Part shown: in pieces, positions 11,171 to 24,267 of the stretch
Layout of the letters: every line of letters begins with the position of its first letter
Numbering within the stretch: position 1 is the stretch's first letter
Assembly: GCA_038025085.1 (NCBI GenBank)
Contig: CM076144.1
Span: 16,703,501-16,767,500 of the forward strand
Source of the DNA: Tetragonia tetragonoides
Taxonomy: Eukaryota > Streptophyta > Magnoliopsida > Caryophyllales > Aizoaceae
Length of the DNA stretch: 64,000 nt
Direction: 5' to 3'
Translations under genes and position numbers: made by a program
The notes under the pieces: model-generated
Databases searched by the model: none
Told to the model about the DNA's origin: nothing
What the model saw: only the letters and a program-made list of their open reading frames with translations

Positions 11171-14100
11171 AGAACTTAAACGTTATAAAAACTAAACACC
11201 ACTGCTACTAATTACATATTTGTTTATAAATAGATCTTAGATTGATAAACATGTCAATGCTAGCTATCAATGGCAAAGCTATACTCAAAAATCAAAATAA
11301 AAAAGCTATACTCAAAGCAAAGCGATCAGTCTATCTATCATTTTGTGTCTGGGAAGCCTGCAGATCAATGTTCAGTACAACTCATATAGTTCAAACCTGA
11401 TCAATGTTCAATCTTTTTTGCAGTTAACCTTTAAATTTCAAAATTAACAGAAGAGTCGGAATGTTTAAGCACTCTGCCTTATCATTGAAAAAGGACTTGT
11501 GACAGTATGCAGACATAAAGGCAACAACTGTACTACAAACATTAAATGGTTAATCAGGGTTCAATTCATTATGCATGTGAAGTTATGAATATTTAAGCTA
11601 GGTAGTTGGCCCGAAAATTAATATCTGATCACATTTAACTGAAACCAGATACAAAGTGAGGTAAACAGGTAGTTTTTAGTGAACTTAATTTGTTTGAAGT
11701 TATTTCAAACAAATCACTACAACTCAATTTTGCAAGATGAACAACCACTACATTTGGAAGCAAGCATCTCTGGCAATTAAAATTACCAAGCAACAATTAT
11801 GATAGGTCTTAAAGGACAATCTACTAACCTGATTAGTTTCATTTGGCTGCCTTGATTTAGAATGTATGTTTAGATTGCTAGCAGCTTGTACATGCTCCAC
11901 GAAGTTCAGCCTCCTGATAGAAGTTCAGCTAGCAATGGTGTAGAGTTATCAAATCGGAAGAAACATCCACCCGCTAGTGTTTTTTAAAAGTGAGGTAAAC
12001 AGGTAATTTCTGCAAACAACCCAGTCAATATTAGGCTTGACGAATACCTTCTTAGAAGGCTTATAGTTTATAGCCTATAGGCTTACACTTACAGACGCAT
12101 AGGTTCAGGATCTCCTATTTCACTAAGCTATTGCCTACCCAAAAATAAAGGGCAGCAGACTCACGGTCACAATAACAGAGTTTATTCAATCTGAAATGCA
12201 GTAAATCTGCATAATTCAATTATTAGTAGTTTTGTTTAATTGAAGTTGTTGTGAGGTATTCTGTATTTGAGAGGTTAAAGTGAAACATAAAGATGACGGC
12301 AAGAGTCATCACAAATTTTTCGCACATTCTATTGAGTACTGAACAAAAACTCCAAGTCCATAAAAAGGCATATGGAGAACATTGCGCAATTTTATGCCTA
12401 GTAGATAAATGAATCACTGTTCCATTTGAATTAGACACTCTTCTACCCTAACATATGGCTTGATGAGTTTTTATGTAGTCAAAAGTTTAAAATAATATTA
12501 ATAACATGTTAATGGAATTTGAAGAACAAACCTCAAATTAATTTGATCAAAGACTATAATGGATGCAAGAGGACAGAGATCTGACATGCCAGAGGTAAGC
12601 GAGAGAGGAGAGAGATGATCTCATATCTGTCAAAACGCACCCGCCATCTGTCAAAACGCAACCTATATCTGTCAAGAAGGGTTTTAGGTTGTAACTGAAA
12701 TTGGAGAATGTGCGCTAAATAAGCTCTTTGCAATTAAAGAAAAATTAGCTGTAAATAATCCGAAATTTCACCAGACCTTGAATGTCGGTCTGCAGAAAGT
12801 TGAGGCTCAAGCTTTATAATTCAGCCAATAAGTCAGAACATTTCAAGTCAGGGTACACACAAATTTCAGCCTTTCCACAAAGACATCAATCTAAATAAAC
12901 CACGTAAGTAAATTTAAGTCAAGAACTCAAGATACACTCCAATTTCATCATTGTCCCAAAAGGACCATTCTCAATAAACCACAGAACAAAAATCCTAAAA
13001 ATGCAAGGAAGCCTAAAATGATACTAATGCCAATTAATTAACTCTTTTGCTAAACATAATCTTTCTCCCATAAACCCTTTTCATTCAGCCCTACAAAACC
13101 TTTTTTTTTTTTTTTTGGAATATTAGCCTACAAAACTATATGATTAGCATAAAAGGCAACAACTAAACATAAACTTCAATTACACATATATTTTTCCCAT
13201 AGTGCTCATAGAATCAACACAAAATAAGTCACTAAATATCAAAATATACCCAGAAGCAACCTACTAAAAAAAACTGACATATTATAACACATACAAATAT
13301 AGGACTTTGGGAATAAACACAATGCATGATTTAAGACATACAAATTATTGTCCATCTATGTAGCCACTGCTATTTGATCGGTCTACAATCTATATAGTTA
13401 GTTTAAAACACAAATATTAAACCAGTAATCAAACAATGGAAATCAAATAAATTGTTAACATGGTTGAATTTGTATTTGTTTGAAGTCTACATACCAAAAG
13501 AAAAAAGCCCAGAAATTAAAAAGTTCTTATTGAGTAGTCAAACAGAGAAAATGAAAGAGATTGTTTAACATGGTTGAATTTGTATTTGAGTTTATGAATT
13601 TAAATTACCTATTGGAAGTCAATAATGTTTGTGATGGTGGGTCGACCGACCCGACGGGTTCGTAGCCTAATTGGAGATCTTGCAAGCAGTGGTTTTCAAT
13701 CATATTTCATCTTGCAACTATTTAACAGAATTAAGGAATTGTAGTCGAAATGAAATGAAAAAAAGAAAAAGAAAAATCAAAATAAAGAATCTTAAACATC
13801 AACAAAATTAAGCAGAACATTCGCAACTCAAAAAGAGAGAAAATCCTTTTAATTTTAGAGAAATAGAGAGAGAGCAATGAACTCACACAATATCTAAGAA
13901 AGGTGATAGAGGAAAAACAAATAGAGAGAGAATTACCTTGATTTCAAGGTGAATTTTTGCATTGAAATTGTTCAGATGGTATCAATTTCGCTCCTCAAGG
14001 TCGATCTGAACATCAAGTTTCAAATTTGATTAAAGTAAAAGACAATCAATGAAGTAAAATGATCAGGAATTCGAAATCAGATGTGGCAGATACATGATTG

Positions 14101-14884
14101 GGCTGTTTGAGGGGATTATTGTGTGTAGAACCATCAACAAAATAACTGTCATTGAAGCACTCTAAAATCTAAATTGCCAAACAAAGGGGAAGAGAGAGAG
14201 TGAGAGAGGTGTTTATGGAGAGGGAGTTGGAAGTTGTAGCTGATGGAATAATTGGTAGGGCAAATTTGTGCGTTACAAATCAGGGGAGGGCTTATGTGTG
14301 TTTTTTTTTTCTTTTTGTTGACTAAGCAAATCGCGTACAACTAAGCGTCCATGTCATCCGCTGATTTGTCAGGCTCTTGTTTCATATCTGTGTTTTAAAC
14401 TAATTATATAGATTTAATGGACCTATTCCTAATAACATGGAGTATTTTTTCTCTCTCATTCTCATTTTACTAGCAGTTCATGTTGTAGTTGCAACCTCCC
14501 ATTTATCACTCGCATGATTCAGTTATTCGAGTAAAGCGGGTAGATGTGCATATTACACACTGACACACTCTCTCTCCTTTTCTCTATCTCAGATTCTCTC
14601 AGAATTTTTTTTTCTCTCTCTACAAGTGTTTGTGATTAATTTCTCTACAAAGTATTATTGTTTCAGAGTTTTGTTTTATATCGATATCGTTCCCTATATA
14701 ATTAAATCTTATTCTTGCTCATCTGCTTGTGCAGTTCTATGCGATTCTTCAACGAGAGCATTTTTAATTCAAGTGAAAACAATCTTGATCTCCGTGGTTC
14801 TTTTTTTTTCAAGAAAATGTTTTTAGATTCAAGGTGTTTTTAATTCTTTGTAAAGCAGGAGTTTAATTAAGTAAATTGTATTCT
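11171..14884. other. Gene-free AT-rich intergenic stretch
   Basis: I see no supported gene in these 3.7 kb. Short frames (12223-12438, 14149-14340) lack homology I recognise. Minor features are two copies of CATCTGTCAAAACGCA with a third partial copy (12637-12677), a poly-T tract at 13101-13117, and GA-rich patches at 13840-13940 and 14185-14225. Confidence 0.5.
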
Positions 14885-17800
14885 TACTGTTGTAGACGCC
14901 GAATTTTGACTTGTATTCCTTTTAAATAATTACTACAGTTAATATTAGCATTAAATGTAAGTATCCTAATTAAATAAGTCATTTGGGCTAAAAAAGGATT
15001 TTGGGTCCATAAGGTGACCCAACCCATTAGCAAAGCAAAGCCCCAAGCCCAAAAAGAAAATAAAGCAAAAATCCAAAAAAGAGAATAAAAGAGAAAATAC
15101 AAAAATAAATAAGGAATAGAATTATGATGTCATGCATGACATCACAATATTCCTATGTTCCCATCCAATAGCTAAAGGCAAAAGGGAATAATGGTATCAA
15201 GTAGAAATACCAAAATACACTCCCGTTTTCCATAAATTAACCCCCCACCCAAAAAATAAAATAAAAATAAAAAAATCTCTCCTCACAACCGAAAATGGAG
15301 AAGAAAAATAAAAAAGAAAAAAAAAGTTCCCCCCCCCCCCCACGTTTTTTATTCATTTTTTAATTATTTTTTATTTAATTTTGTTTTTCCTTTTTCTATT
15401 TTCCCCTTCCACCTTATCTCATCTTTTCACTTTCCTACTCACTTCCACCTCACAAGATTCCTCCCATCTTCTTCCATCACAACAAATTTGACATTTGTCA
15501 CCCTCCCATCCACATTCTCTCAACCCTCATCTCACCATCCATCTCCCATCAAATCTCACCCTCCATTTCTCCTAACCTTAATTCTCACTCATCTTTCCCC
15601 CCTTATAAAATACACCTCAAAAAGTTATTTTGAGGGCCCTTTGCCTCTGTTTTCATCTCTATTTCTTAAAAACTATCATTCTCTCTCTAGTTTTCCTATC
15701 ATCTTTTTAATTTACTTCAATTTTTGAAACTTTTCTAAAAACTTCTCTTTATTTCTAAAACTTCTTTTTTTACCTAGTTAGTGCAAACTAAAGGGCGTTT
15801 GTACTAACTAACTTAATTTTGAAGATTGAGATTTCTAGATCTACGCAAGGGTAATCTTTTATCTCTCTCCTTCAATTATTTTTTTTTTCTAAGTGTTTTT
15901 ACTAACCATTTCATTTTGTATATAAATTGCTATTAAACCCTATTATCCCCCTTAATAATCCCATTTTCACCGGTTGGACTCTTTATAGGTGTGGGCATGA
16001 ACCACCCTATTTTTTGAGCGGCCAAAATTCCTAGGTAAGGGTTCAAGTGTCCACGCGAACCCGTCTTCATGGGGGACTTAGATCCAGCTTGTAGAGAGTG
16101 AATTTTGCGGTGAGAAAGAGAGTTGCTTGTGCCAAAATTGTGTGATCAAAGAATTTTTCTCTCTTTCTCATCACCATTTTTATTTTTTTATACTTGAAAT
16201 TGAATAAAAAAAAGTCTTTTTGCATATAGAGGCCTCGGATTTATTTTTTGTAGAAAGTTGTAATAATTCGGATTGTTGACAGTTTTTAGAGCAGAATTCA
16301 TTTGTAGATCTAGGAAGATCCAACGATTAGAATTTAATGAAATTAGAGTCATAGAAAACCCTGTCCAGAGGGATTTCTAACTAGATAAAACTCGTCCAGA
16401 TCCATTGGTTAAATCGTCCACAATTTAATTTTGAAGTTTCTGTGTCTAAAAGCGACCAACTTCCACAGATATGTAAATAACTAATAAACGGTTAAGTTTT
16501 GAACTTGGCCTATTTCTTAGTAAATTGAAGAGGACTTCCCTAGATTTCTACAGTCACCTATTTCGTCCCATTTGGATACCAAATGAATTTTAAATGAAGT
16601 TTCAAAAGACGAAGTTGTGCTGTCCCTCCGAAGATTTTCTCAGATTTAGACCTTGTAAATAAATGGCTCAATTTAACCACTTAGGATAGTATATTTTCTT
16701 TGATAATTTTTGTAGGACGTCCTTAGTGTGTCTACTTCAAACTATAAAGAAGAATTCAAGGTTAACAAAGTAGATTTAATTCTAAAATTGATCAACCGAG
16801 TATATGTCCAGAAATGATAACGTTCACTTAACTGAAACGTCTATGGTGTTTAGCACCTATTTAATAAATATGAACTTTGATTTGGATAGTAGAATACGTA
16901 AGAACCAATTAAGACTTTGGAATCACTCCATTCGTATATGTTTTCGATTTTTAATGAATTAATCAAACCGAGCTTGGTTCTGTCAAAATGAAACACAATT
17001 AGTTAGTTTAGAACATTAAGGCTTTTGTAGAGTTCTTTTGTTTATTTTCGTTAAATGACTTAGACTTGTCTAAAATTCATGAAATTTTGTATACATATCT
17101 ACCTTAAAGTCTAGTCTAATTCCTGTAAATATTAGACCTAGATCATTTGTAAATAATTCCCGGTAAAGTAAACACCAAAGTTCTGTCCAAAGACTTTCAA
17201 AAGCTCGTAAATCATACATAACTCACCGATCATCAACTGTCTTGACTTGATATTTTTACAATGAAAACATGAAGTAAAATGAACCATGTTAGGCTTTTGA
17301 AGCACTCGATTTAGTTGAGTTATGACCGAGATATGAATTTTAGAAGTTCTGTCCAGATTGTTATAAAATAGGTTTTGTTTGATTCTATGAACGATTTTCG
17401 TTTAATCATCAAATAAACCCACAAAAATACGCAACTCTTCAGTTTATTCTATTAGTGTGTCCCACTAATTGTAAAAATAAATTTGGAGTCAATAAGTCGC
17501 GTTTGGACTAATCCCTTGTTGGTTCTTTCAAACCGCTTTTGTAAATAACCAATTCTTTTGTAAATAAATCAATTCTTTTGTAAATGAGCCAATCCTTTGT
17601 GAATAAGTCCAACTTTTGAAGACGAAGATCAAGATCGAGCCCCGGAGGCGCCATCTAATTGCATGAATCTACATTAATGCATGTATGTACACTAATATTA
17701 AATACTTTCTTAAATTTTTATATGATACATGCATATAACAATAATAAAATGTATATATTTTTCTATTGGTACATTTTGTTTTGGCGGATGCATGCATGCT

Positions 17801-18254
17801 TTAACAATAGAGCTCACTATATTCGAGTCAAAGTGTACATTGTTACTATTTGAATTTTGTATTATTTCCTCTAACGGTAATATATATAGTAGAAATGATA
17901 TGTGGATTAGCTTCCAATGATGGGTATACATAGTTGTTAACTAATTAAACATAATTTCATTGCATCCATTTGATACTTCGACTTTGATTCTTTTGACTGG
18001 ATATTTGGAGTAAACTGCATCAAAAAGTAGTAGTGGTGGTAGTTTTTTGGACTAGATATTGGAATCTAGATATTAGGGTAAATTGCAACAAAAATAATAA
18101 AGATTTGGTTATACAAATCAGTTTTATATTATGATTAACAAGAAATGAGATATTGTATATTTTGGTTTTGTACTCTACAATTGATACAATATTTTTGGTT
18201 TATGTACGATATTAATTAAGCGAGAGGTTCATAGAAGAGAATTTTTGTATCAAA

Positions 18255-18281
18255 CTGTGCATCGCACGGGAATGTAACTAG
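18255..18281 (+). mobile_element. Second, internal Helitron 3' terminus
   Basis: The hairpin CTGTGC-ATC-GCACGG (18255-18269; one G-T pair) is followed by 8 nt, then CTAG (18278-18281) and a T. With the single TC 5' end at 17654 this would define a 628-bp Helitron, while the outer terminus at 19733 defines the 2080-bp unit. Confidence 0.65.
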
Positions 18282-18296
18282 TATACATAGATTTTT

Positions 18297-19400
18297 GGGT
18301 ATAAGCGCTGATAAGGTGACAAGTGTCATCCTCCCATTGGCTTATACCCAAGTAATTAATTAAAGAAATAATTTTTAAAATTTTTTTAAAGAGGTGTATG
18401 GCTTAGTATTAATTATTAAACATAAATTAGAGTAATCAATATTGAGTGTTAATTGCTTTGATTAATATATTGTCATAATTTATGCAGTTAATAATCTAAA
18501 AATAATAATAAATCAATAATGATATAACTGCATTAAATTTATGAGTTTTATATTTATTAGAATGTTATTTTAAATTATAAAATAATGTAACTTTGGCTAT
18601 CCCACTCAAATCAATATAACTGCTACTTCATTGGATCGGAAATGAAAAATACTTCAAAATAAGATATATCAAATTTGGGTAAGAACGCAGGTAACGTAAC
18701 AACAAGTGTCACCTAATGATTATTTGTTATTTATCTATCTTTTTTGTTTTGTTATGGGTAAATAAATATCCTATTGTAATTGCTATAGTATGTTCATATT
18801 TCTAATTTAATGCAATCGAAAATGGGATTAAGGTAAAACTTTAACGTTTTCAATTATTAACTAATTAGGTAATGTAAGGATGCTAAGTTGACTATTAGTT
18901 GTTTACATTTATTCCTATTTGCATTTAAAAAAATAAAAATAAAAAAATTCAAATTAGGTAGAGATGATGAATATTTGTGAAAATAGATACACGTAATATA
19001 ATAAGTGTTACATAGTGGCGGGTATAGTGCATGTAACTACAAGTATCACATCTTGATGAATTTTTTTTTTTTTTTTTTTTTTGGGGATGGTGAGTCCTCG
19101 CAATTTTTTTTATTCTAATTACAAAAGAAGGTTAGACTTTCAACTTTCAAATTCTAATTAGCAAAACACACAATAAGGGAAGGTATACCCACCATTACAG
19201 TTGGTGGGTATAAGCGCAGGTAACTACATGTATCACATTTTGATAAATTAATTTACTTTTTTTCGAGATGGTGATAGTCCTCACAATTTCCTTATTTTCA
19301 TTTAAAAGAAGGTCAGATTTTTAACTCTCAAATTCTAATAAGCGAAACACATATTAAGTGACAATTAGATCGGATCAAACAGGTTGTGGGTATAATCACC
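18297..19400 (+). repeat. Four or five degenerate copies of a GGGTATAAGCGCAGGTAAC-like motif
   Basis: Related stretches built on GGGTATAAGCGC / GGTAACTACAAGTATCAC occur at about 18297, 18676, 19019, 19206 and, most diverged, 19385. They are spaced irregularly (about 180-380 bp) and fill the distal part of the Helitron. At the first copy the sequence folds back on itself (TATAAGC ... GCTTATA, 18300-18345). Confidence 0.5.
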
Positions 19401-21248
19401 ATTTTGACATGTGACTAAAATTTTCAATAATATGACCTATCAAATAAATTGACAAGTAGGATCATATATTGGAGTGGTTGTTTGTTATGTTATATATTTG
19501 AGGTACAATGGCAGGTTAAGTGATTCGTAATATAGAAATTATTATTTTATTATTTTGTCAGATCAGTGATAGATTTTTTTGGAGATACGCTAATTACTTA
19601 GCATGCATATAACATTTTGATTCATCACCATTTTCATTCAAAAATATATTTGTATTATTAAAAAAAGTTGTTTGAGTATACTAAAAATGTAGTAAAAAAA
19701 GGATGTCCGTGCGTAGCACGGGTAACCTCCTAGTGTACATGAAGATCAAGTCTTTTTTCTCCTTTTTAGGATTTTTAGACACTTTTTGTATTTTATTGTA
19801 AATACTCAAGTTGTAATTTGTTTATTCCGAGGCCTCTTTATTTGCATTTTTGTACATTTGCATTCATATGCTTCTACCTAATAATTCAACTCAGAAAATA
19901 AAATAAAAAGAACTTCTCTCACTTGTGTGATGTATATTATGTTAAAAACGTTTTTTTAAAACCAGTGTATTCGTTTATGTACACAACTCGGTCCGGGGCC
20001 AAATTCAAGGTTAGAATCAGAAATTTGCTTATACGCGATCATGGGTGTTCCACCTACCACCCCATCAAATCACCTTCATACAAATTCACATTCCCCAGTG
20101 GAATCCATATTTCCCCAGTTACAACCATCTTCCTCAGTGGAATACCTATGATCGAATAAAAGCTAATTATTGATCGTCCCCTCTTATTTGGCTTCGGGCC
20201 ACCCCGGGGGATCCTATCGGAAAGACTCCTTTAAGCCATTACCCACCAATACATACCCACAATCTACACAAATCATCCATCTATCCACCCCAATGAATGT
20301 TATTCCCTAGTAAAGAACGAATATTTTTGAGAAGTCTAATCTTTATACTCAAAGCTAAGAATTGGGTTGATCCCCGTATATTACCAAATGTTGTTGGGTT
20401 GAACGCCTCGAATGAGCAGGCTAATCATCCCATTTGAGCCTTTTTCTACTTCTTCGAGGAGAGTAGGGGGTTCCTCGGATCAATTCGACTCTAAGTTGCG
20501 AGTCATCCTATAAGTTTCTCAATCATATCCCTCTTTACGGGAAAGAACATCCATACCCGCCTTAGTGGTATCCAAGGAGTCTTACTGGCCGGATCCCCCG
20601 GTCAGAACTACGTAAGGGTTTTGATCCAGGAGTAGATTCAAGACCTACGATAAATGGTACGTAGTGCAATATTTGCAATATCCAAACCCGCCATACATAA
20701 ACGAATATACCGGTTCAAAACCGATTTTTTTGTGTGCTAAGTGACAATGTGTACATATATGTGCTTTGCTTTTATCATTCAAGGCATTACATAATTCAAT
20801 TCAAAGCTTTCATATGGGATACAACGTATCAGTAACGAGCCCGTACTCAGTACGGAGGAGGAGACGGGTCCGAGGACGTCTGCACCTTCTAACTTAGAAC
20901 CCCAACCAAGATCTTTGTATTCACAGACCAGTCAAAGAATTTTCGTGCCTTATTGCGATGGAGTCAACTTTTGGGTTTCTTAAATGGTTTTCTTTAAAAT
21001 CGTTTATAAAACCCTTCCTTTTGTAAAAATTCTTCCTTGTTTGGGTCATAACAAGGTGGCGACTCTTTTTTTGTAAAAACCCGTCCTTGTTCGGGCTATA
21101 ACAAGGTGGCGACTTCGAACCTTAAGATGATTCCTTGACAATTGGCCTCTTCAATAGGTCGATTTCCGTGGGACGTGCCTCTGGCATGTATCGCGACGAT
21201 TCCCGGGTCCTAATCCAAAAAACCCGAGAATCTGGCCCCACATACTGT

Positions 21249-22510
21249 CTCATCCCTTCAGCGATTATATTAGCATCATGTGATCCATCTCTATAAAATT
21301 GACATTAGCAATTTATGCATGCATTACCTATTTTTCTTTGGATGGGGCATACATTTAGGAAGACATGAAGGCTATTTTGCTGGCATTATCCAAGGCAGCC
21401 CAATATAAAATGGCTCATGGCTCCATGTTGTATTTGGTGTCCACTCCGCACTCCTCAGTCAGCCATCGGTACAAGTATACAAAGAAACGTTTTGTTTGTA
21501 AAATTTCCATTATAACTAAGCTGTACAATAATACTCCTAACACTTATGTTGCCTCTTTTATGTTATTTTTTTCATTTTCTTTTTCATCTTCTATGAAAAG
21601 TCTTATAGTCATGATACCATTTTTCGGTTGCGATTGTGTGCAACAGGTTGTCAATTTTAATTGTAATCGATATGGATAAATAGGAGGTCAGAATGTGGGA
21701 TCCTATTACGGTTTGTCACCTTTATAAAACACAACTTCCATCACCATTTTTAGTTGTCTTTTGATCACCTATTTTCTAAATCACGTTAATTAGATATTAT
21801 TTAAATTTAGAGCCATACAGGTAGACGAAGATATGTATCTGTTGCATCAGTAGATACAAATGTTAACCTTTTATTTTTATTTTTTTACTATGTGATATCA
21901 TATATGGATTTCGGGATTTGTTTACATATTCCCGCAAATGACACAAGCTTATATCATATCCGCAAATGACATAAGTTATATATGTCTCAGGTGGTAAGTA
22001 GGATGTTTTGAATTTTGTTCTACCAAGAAATTTTTTTACTTTATCTTGCAGTAAATTGTTAAGACTAGATTTCAGAAACTGGCATGTTTCTTTGTACATC
22101 CATTGATCTTGCTTGAAGTGACTTTGTATATGTCAAGGTATATACTTTGGGTCTTTCCTACAAGGATATTGTTTGAGTTCTAATGTGGATATTATCAATT
22201 TAACTTTTTTCCTCTTTGCTTTACACAGATAACTATTATTGATAACCAGGTGATTTGATTTCCGAGCCGGAGCATAACATAATTATCTTATTAACAATGT
22301 TGACATCTTTGATTTCTGAACTAAAGCACAAATGCCACTTTGCTGAGTATTTCATTGCTTATAGACGTTATAGTAGAACAAAATTGCAGTTGTATTATTT
22401 TCCTCCTTTTTTTTTTTTTACATTATATGGCAAATACAAGTTGTAACATCATTAATGTTTTATGAAAGACGAAGAAAGACTTTTAGAAAGCACATCTATC
22501 CTTTTAGTAG
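21249..22510. other. Gene-free stretch; one unrecognised frame at 21365-21679
   Basis: A plus-strand frame of 104 codons begins MKAILLALSKAAQYKMAHGS. The first about 40 residues look protein-like and the rest is low quality. It may be a decayed exon. Nothing else was recognised. Confidence 0.3.
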
Positions 22511-23997
22511 GGGATTGCTTAACATAAATCAAAAATTACTTAACGTAAATTTCTTTTCCCACAATACCCTCAATATGTTTTTCATCCGTTTCTCTCTCTT
22601 CCTTTTTTCTCTCTATCAATTATCAACTACTTCTACAAACAATATAAAAAAAATGGCCAAATGCAAATACAATGGACATCAAGTATAATGAAGGATTATA
22701 AAAATTGTGTTGTTTACCAGTGATGATTGTCTTCGGTCATCTAAGCCGGTGATGGAAAAAGCTTGCCATCGCCTCCTTTCTCTCTTTTTTTCTGCTTCTG
22801 GTTGTGCTCTTAACATTATCATCATCATCATCATCATCATCATCATTAACACAACAATACAATAAAGAAAAAATAAAAAAGCATGAAAACCCAACATACG
22901 ACTCAATAGCCCTACCCCAACCCAAAATCTCTACACGAGGTGTTGGAACATTTTTAGAGTAAGTGTAAATATCTCTCATGTCTTGACATGTATTAGTGGT
23001 AGTTATAAGAAAATGTTTATTGGAGAGACACTTGTCTCTAATAAACATTTGTTTAACCACCTACCCATATAATTTATTATATATAGGGCATATGGGGTGA
23101 GAGATAAATATAAGGAGAAGAGGGCTCTCTCCTTGGACAAGGAGATCATCTCCTTGAATGGTACAAGGTTATTGGTTTAATTAGAAGATGAGATTATCTT
23201 CTTGAATAGTTAAACCAAGTTTGTTGATGAAAGACTATTTCTTCATAGATAATGTACCATGGACATTAGAGATGATGGTTTATCATCTTGGTTAAGACAA
23301 ATATAAACAATGCAAATGCATTAGTGAAGTATGATAATTGTGGGGCGAACAACATACTATGTGACTTCTTTATATCTCGGAAGTTGTTTCGTGTAACCAG
23401 GTTGCTTCCTAGAGGGTCAAAACTAAACTTTCAGGAAAGTGTACTTGTACATGCCTAGAAGTCATATCCAAGTTCCTCTAGTTTATATATATCCAATAAT
23501 TTTGTACTAACATACACGAGGCTCACCCTCAACCCCAGCGCTGTTAACCGCCACCCCACCCCACCGCGCCGTCGACCGAATGCTACAACTATCCTTATCC
23601 CACATGCGACTCTCCCTCTCCTCCTAACTCCCCAGCCAACCGCCCTACCATCACGTCCTACCAAGTATTCCGTCACGGCACCGCCCCATAGCCGCCACTC
23701 AATTCACCACCAATAAAACATAAATAATGAATAATTTAAAAATCTAATTCTAATGTTAATAGCTACATGAATATCATCATTAAATTCATCAAAAACATTG
23801 TTTTGATTAAAAGAATCAACCATGTTAATTAGATCTTTGATTTATTTACAATGATTAATAGGTTTATAATAGGAAGATTTGAGGGGAAAAACAACGATAA
23901 GGAAAAAGTTGATTTGCAAATAAAAAGGGTATTTTGGAAAATATTGTGTTAAAAAGATTTGCGTTAAGTAATTTAGAATTTACGTTAAGCGGTTTCG
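22511..23997. mobile_element. MULE-like TIR element, family 'GCTTAACGTAAAT', copy 1
   Basis: The left end GGGATTGCTTAACATAAAT (22511) pairs with an inverted right end (23997 downward) with the same ACTTAACGYAAAT core, over roughly 45 bp. The flanks TTTTAGTAG and TTTTATGAG match at 7 of 9 positions, consistent with an old 9-bp target duplication. The interior holds a GC-rich island (about 23525-23695), unlike the surrounding AT-rich DNA, so captured sequence is possible. A second copy lies at 49478-50350. Confidence 0.65.
22818..22846 (+). repeat. (ATC)n microsatellite
   Basis: About ten ATC units. The poly-Met and poly-Asp runs in minus-strand frames here are artefacts of this repeat. Confidence 0.95.
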
Positions 23998-24225
23998 TTT
24001 TATGAGTATTGTCTTTGTCTTTCACAATTTCTTTCTATCCTTTCTTGGATAAATATAAACCATAGAAATCACAAGATTGCAAATGAAAATGCCAATTGAC
24101 TTCAGTTTATTCATAAGAAGTTAGAGTGAAAGGACCTTCAAAATGTTGGTGGTTGATCAATTGATATTATTCATGCTATAAGTAAAAACATCCTTGAATT
24201 AATTTATTTAATTTTCCTATTACAA

Positions 24226-24252
24226 CCGTGCATCGCACGGGTACTTAACTAG
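24226..24252 (+). mobile_element. Helitron 3' terminus
   Basis: A perfect hairpin CCGTGC-ATC-GCACGG (24226-24240) is followed by 8 nt, then CTAG (24249-24252) and a T. It is identical in hairpin sequence to the terminus at 8091-8117, so both belong to one family. The upstream 5' TC end is not identified. The MULE-like element at 22511-23997 lies within or next to this Helitron. Confidence 0.65.
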
Positions 24253-24267
24253 TTCAATAATAAACAT

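Larger units (their letters stand above)
17654..19733 (+). mobile_element. Non-autonomous Helitron nested in the solo LTR
   Basis: The 5' end is TCTAATTGCATG after an A at 17653. The 3' end is CTAG at 19730-19733, followed by a T. A perfect hairpin CCGTGC-GTA-GCACGG (19707-19721) lies 8 nt before CTAG. Comparison with the sister LTR at about 2166 shows the uninterrupted target, so the insertion sits between an A and a T, as Helitrons do. There is no Rep/helicase coding. The interior contains a second Helitron-like 3' terminus at 18281 and degenerate repeats at 18297-19400. Confidence 0.88.
14891..21242 (+). mobile_element. Solo LTR of a large-LTR retrotransposon (copy B), with a nested Helitron
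   Basis: The sequence starts TGTAGACGCC and ends GGCCCCACA, giving the TG...CA ends of an LTR, and is flanked by a perfect 6-bp direct repeat TACTGT (14885-14890 and 21243-21248). Removing the 2080-bp Helitron (17654-19733) leaves an LTR of about 4.27 kb. Copy A (1617-5059, minus) is collinear with it. There is no interior domain, no second LTR and no primer-binding site outside, so it is a solo LTR left by LTR-LTR recombination. GGTGGCGACT motifs near 21055-21115 resemble those of large plant Ty3-type elements, but the lineage assignment is inference. Confidence 0.85.

Noticed and set aside
19923..20159. 78-codon frame shared with 1743-1964 as a conserved protein
   Set aside because: Both lie inside LTRs, so conservation reflects shared LTR descent. 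There are no retroviral domains, and a non-coding explanation suffices.
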